From Merdicola sp048393175 (lineage in GTDB: Bacteria > Bacillota > Clostridia > TANB77 > CAG-508), in the NCBI GenBank assembly GCA_048393175.1, contig DBFJJM010000116.1, positions 1-14,889 on the forward strand: a stretch of DNA of 14,889 nucleotides, in the 5' to 3' direction. This document shows positions 12,906 through 14,889 of this stretch, one piece after another. The notes beneath the pieces are model-generated. The model searched no databases. It was given only the letters and a program-made list of their open reading frames with translations, and was not told the DNA's origin. Made by a program: the position numbers and the translations under genes. How positions within the stretch are numbered: the first letter of the stretch is position 1; each line of letters starts with the position of its first letter.

Positions 12906-13835
12906 ATGCCACTTGTAACAACAAAAGAAATGTTTGAAAAATCAATGAAAGAAAATTTTGCGATTGGAGCATTTAATGTAAATAACATGGAAATTATTCA
13001 GGCAATTATGGATGCGGCAGGACAAGAAAAATCACCGGTTATTTTACAGGCTTCATCAGGAGCAATTCAATATGCTCGAATTGGTTATTTAATGAAAATG
13101 GTAGAGGCAGCAGTACAAGAATATTCCATCCCAGTTGCAATCCATTTAGACCATGGCCCAGATTTTGAAACAGCAAAATTATGTATTGATAACGGATTTA
13201 CTTCTGTTATGATTGATGGTTCAAAATATGATTTTGAAGAAAATATTGAGTTAACAAAAAAAGTAGTAGAGTATGCTCATGCACATGGTGTAGTAGTAGA
13301 AGCTGAACTAGGTAAATTAGCGGGAATAGAGGATGAAGTAAAGGTAGCGACAGAAGATGCAAAATATACTGACCCTGAGCAAGCAGAAGAATTTGTAAGA
13401 AAAACGGGATGTGATTCTCTTGCTATTGCAATAGGAACCAGTCATGGAGCGTACAAATTTAAGGGAGAAGCCAAATTAAGATTTGATATTTTGAAAGAAA
13501 TAAAACAGCGTATTCCCAATACTCCAATTGTATTACATGGAGCTTCTAGTGTAATACCAGAATTAGTAGAAAAATGCAATCAATATGGGGGAAATATTCC
13601 TGGAGCGAAAGGTGTACCAGATGAAATTTTACAGCAAGCAAGTAAGGAAGGTGTATCGAAAATTAATGTAGATACAGATTTAAGACTAGCTATGACAGGA
13701 GCGATAAGAGAAGTCTTTATGAAAGAACCAAGTGTGTTTGACCCAAGAAAGTATTTGTTGCCGGCAAGAGATTTAATAAAACAAACTGTACAACACAAAA
13801 TAAGAGATGTATTTGGCTCTAGTAATAAAGCTTAA
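12906..13835 (+). CDS. fba: Class II fructose-bisphosphate aldolase
   Basis: This 309-residue zinc-dependent aldolase cleaves fructose 1,6-bisphosphate to glyceraldehyde 3-phosphate and dihydroxyacetone phosphate. It starts with MPLVTTKEMF and contains GAFNVNNME. The HLDHG motif has catalytic Asp82 and zinc ligand His83. VEAELGKLAG includes the conserved glutamates, GTSHGAYKF supplies His180, and VLHGASS supplies His211. NVDTDLRLAMT near residue 258 binds the substrate phosphate. The overall length and the DPRKYLLPAR end fit the Bacillus/clostridial class IIA-B enzymes. The ATG at 12906 is 7 bases after AGGAGG (12893-12898). It works directly after phosphofructokinase in glycolysis but has its own promoter and terminator, so it is expressed as a single gene. 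Confidence 0.96.
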   Translation: MPLVTTKEMFEKSMKENFAIGAFNVNNMEIIQAIMDAAGQEKSPVILQASSGAIQYARIGYLMKMVEAAVQEYSIPVAIHLDHGPDFETAKLCIDNGFTSVMIDGSKYDFEENIELTKKVVEYAHAHGVVVEAELGKLAGIEDEVKVATEDAKYTDPEQAEEFVRKTGCDSLAIAIGTSHGAYKFKGEAKLRFDILKEIKQRIPNTPIVLHGASSVIPELVEKCNQYGGNIPGAKGVPDEILQQASKEGVSKINVDTDLRLAMTGAIREVFMKEPSVFDPRKYLLPARDLIKQTVQHKIRDVFGSSNKA

Positions 13836-13874
13836 AAAAGAAACAAAATGAAATGGAAAAAATTCCAAAAACAC

Positions 13875-13903
13875 AAAGAGGAAGAGTTTAACTCTGCCTC
13901 TTT
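13875..13903. terminator. Shared terminator of fba and smpB
   Basis: AAAGAGG (13875-13881) pairs with CCTCTTT (13897-13903), and the inner AGAGTT pairs with AACTCT, with one A-G mismatch between the two stems. T-rich DNA follows on the plus strand (13907-13913) and, beyond the A-rich left side, on the minus strand. It overlaps the smpB stop codon. Confidence 0.78.
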
Positions 13904-14345
13904 AATGATTTTTATATTCTCTTTGGAGCATTCTCTGGGCGTCCTGTTTTTTTATGTCTTCACGTTTATCATATAATTTTTTACCTCTTCCAATTCCCAA
14001 TTCTACTTTTACAAAACTACCTTTAAAGTAAAGACTAAGAGGAATGAGACTATATCCTTTTTGTTTGATAAGACCAATTAATTTAGTAATTTCTCTTTTG
14101 CTTAGTAATAATTTACGTCTCCTTAGTGGGTCTTTATTATAAATATTACCATGTTCATAAGGACTAATATGTAATCCTTCTATAAAACATTCTCCATTAT
14201 GTAAAATCGCATAACTTTCTTTTAAATTTACTTTTCCTAGACGAATGGATTTAATTTCCGTACCACTTAAAACAATTCCTGCTTCTAAAGTATCTAAAAT
14301 TTCATAATTATGTTTTGCAATAGGATTCTTACAAATAGTAGCCAT
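13902..14345 (-). CDS. smpB: SsrA-binding protein SmpB
   Basis: This 147-residue partner of tmRNA brings it to stalled ribosomes for trans-translation. Characteristic blocks are NPIAKHNYEILDTLEAGIVLSG (residues 7-28), GTEIKSIRLGKVNLKESYA (28-46), the ISPYEHGN loop and DPLRRRKLLL. The C-terminal basic tail GRGKKLYDKREDIKKQDAQR enters the decoding site. The start is the ATG at 14345 with GAGG upstream. An upstream in-frame start near 14510 would run back through a terminator and the previous gene, so I reject it. The tmRNA gene ssrA is not in the window. Confidence 0.95.
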   Translation of the reverse strand: MATICKNPIAKHNYEILDTLEAGIVLSGTEIKSIRLGKVNLKESYAILHNGECFIEGLHISPYEHGNIYNKDPLRRRKLLLSKREITKLIGLIKQKGYSLIPLSLYFKGSFVKVELGIGRGKKLYDKREDIKKQDAQRMLQREYKNH

Positions 14346-14373
14346 TTTCTTACCTCTTTTTTTTATTTTTTTT

Positions 14374-14382
14374 ATTATAACA
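14374..14382 (-). promoter_or_regulatory. Extended -10 promoter for smpB
   Basis: On the minus strand TGT plus TATAAT (14382-14374) forms an extended -10. It begins two bases after the T tract of the preceding terminator, so that T tract is the spacer, and no -35 consensus is visible in the hairpin. The leader is about 22 bases. Confidence 0.6.
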
Positions 14383-14383
14383 T

Positions 14384-14407
14384 AAAAAAAAGCGTGTGTA
14401 TACACGC
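14384..14407 (-). terminator. Terminator of the surface-protein gene
   Basis: On the minus strand GCGTGT (14407-14402) pairs with ACACGC (14397-14392) around a 4-base loop and is followed by eight T residues (14391-14384). It sits just after the stop of the upstream minus-strand gene. Confidence 0.88.
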
Positions 14408-14413
14408 CCTTTT

Positions 14414-14889
14414 TTAATCTATGTGATTTCTTTGATTGTTTTGTGCTGCATAATACCATACAAGACCGATGATAGCAAGTGCGATAACAGCTAAAATGAA
14501 CCACATCCATACATTATTAGCTCCAGCAAATCCGGTTCCAGTTGCAGTTCTGGTAGCATTATATCCATTATCTGTCATGTCTGTTGTAGTAGAAGTAATC
14601 GTATTTCTTGTACCTTCTACACCATTTCTTGTCATGTTTTTAGTGTCTTCTGCTCCGTTTTTTATGCCTTCCATAGCGTTATTGGTAGCATCACCTGCTG
14701 CGTTAAGTCCACCACGAATTCCATTGGCAGCACTCTTTCCAGCATCTTCTACCACATTTTCAGCTCCACCTACTACATTACGTACTTCATCTCCTGCTTT
14801 TTGCAATCCATTTTCTGCTGCAAAAGAACTAGTAAATAAACATAATGTGCAAAGAGCAAATACGATTGTTAGAATCAATAGTTTATTTG
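14414..14889 (-). CDS. Exported Gly/Ala/Asn-rich protein with C-terminal membrane anchor (5' end missing)
   Basis: The reading frame is open to the window edge, and the residues NKLLILTIVFALCTLCLF form the core of a signal peptide. The true start therefore probably lies a few codons outside, not at the in-frame TTG 14878. Cleavage is likely near SFAAENG. The mature part, of about 95 residues, is low complexity: Gly, Ala, Asn and Thr with regularly spaced Val and acidic residues (GDEVRNVVGGAENVVEDAG, then NGIRGGLNAAGDATNNA). This resembles amphipathic LEA- or YtxH-like helical repeats. A single membrane helix, WMWFILAVIALAIIGLVWYY, and a short polar tail end it. I do not recognise a family. 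It may lie at the outer face of the cytoplasmic membrane. Confidence 0.8.
   Translation of the reverse strand, partial: NKLLILTIVFALCTLCLFTSSFAAENGLQKAGDEVRNVVGGAENVVEDAGKSAANGIRGGLNAAGDATNNAMEGIKNGAEDTKNMTRNGVEGTRNTITSTTTDMTDNGYNATRTATGTGFAGANNVWMWFILAVIALAIIGLVWYYAAQNNQRNHID

Noticed and set aside
14346..14510. Upstream in-frame start for smpB giving 202 residues
   Set aside because: The extension would cross a strong terminator, the smpB promoter and the end of the upstream gene. SmpB begins at MATICKNPIA.

Overview
The window is AT-rich, densely packed, and carries strong AGGAGG-type ribosome binding sites. It includes the end of a spoIIIA operon, a Spo0E-like gene and a DUF1540 gene. 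Together these point to a spore-forming, low-GC member of the Clostridia, probably anaerobic and possibly gut-associated. I cannot name the genus from sequence alone. Most of the window is core housekeeping; accessory or poorly described material sits between the core genes.

Layout. 1-1395 is the 3' end of the spoIIIA operon (end of spoIIIAF, then spoIIIAG and spoIIIAH), encoding parts of the mother cell-forespore channel. 1501-2355 is a Fic-type toxin-antitoxin module with an intact small antitoxin; its toxin gene is broken by one extra base near 2072. 2379-4129 is a trmL-pfk operon with its own promoter and terminator. 4133-5889 is argS and 5908-8265 is a glmM operon that also carries a small membrane protein and a P-loop kinase-like protein of unknown role. 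8276-8806 (minus) encodes a coiled-coil protein built from His-Ser-initiated repeats. 8912-11449 is a redox operon (an unusual thioredoxin reductase overlapping trxA) running into a DUF3006 gene and an anchored ComEC-type metallo-beta-lactamase-fold protein. 11474-11753 is a small Spo0E-like gene behind what look like two tandem Spo0A boxes. Then come a 1-Cys-type peroxiredoxin (minus), a DUF1540 protein, class II fructose-bisphosphate aldolase, smpB (minus), and a secreted or membrane-anchored low-complexity protein running off the right edge (minus).

Functional themes. (1) Sporulation: channel genes, a probable Spo0A~P phosphatase with Spo0A sites, and a DUF1540 protein. (2) Central metabolism: phosphofructokinase, aldolase and phosphoglucosamine mutase, feeding glycolysis and cell wall precursors. 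(3) Translation: ArgS, TrmL and SmpB. (4) Thiol redox: thioredoxin reductase, thioredoxin and peroxiredoxin. Promoters can be read with good spacing in several places; a -35 of TTGCAA or TTGCAT recurs. Nearly every transcription unit ends in a clear intrinsic terminator.

The observations most worth following are the Spo0A-box/Spo0E feedback arrangement, the thioredoxin reductase that lacks recognisable NADPH-binding motifs (candidate ferredoxin-dependent type), the frameshifted Fic toxin, the His-Ser ladder protein, and the undescribed gene pair behind glmM. I see no CRISPR array, insertion sequence, tRNA, rRNA, riboswitch or prophage. There is no stretch over 300 bases without a gene.
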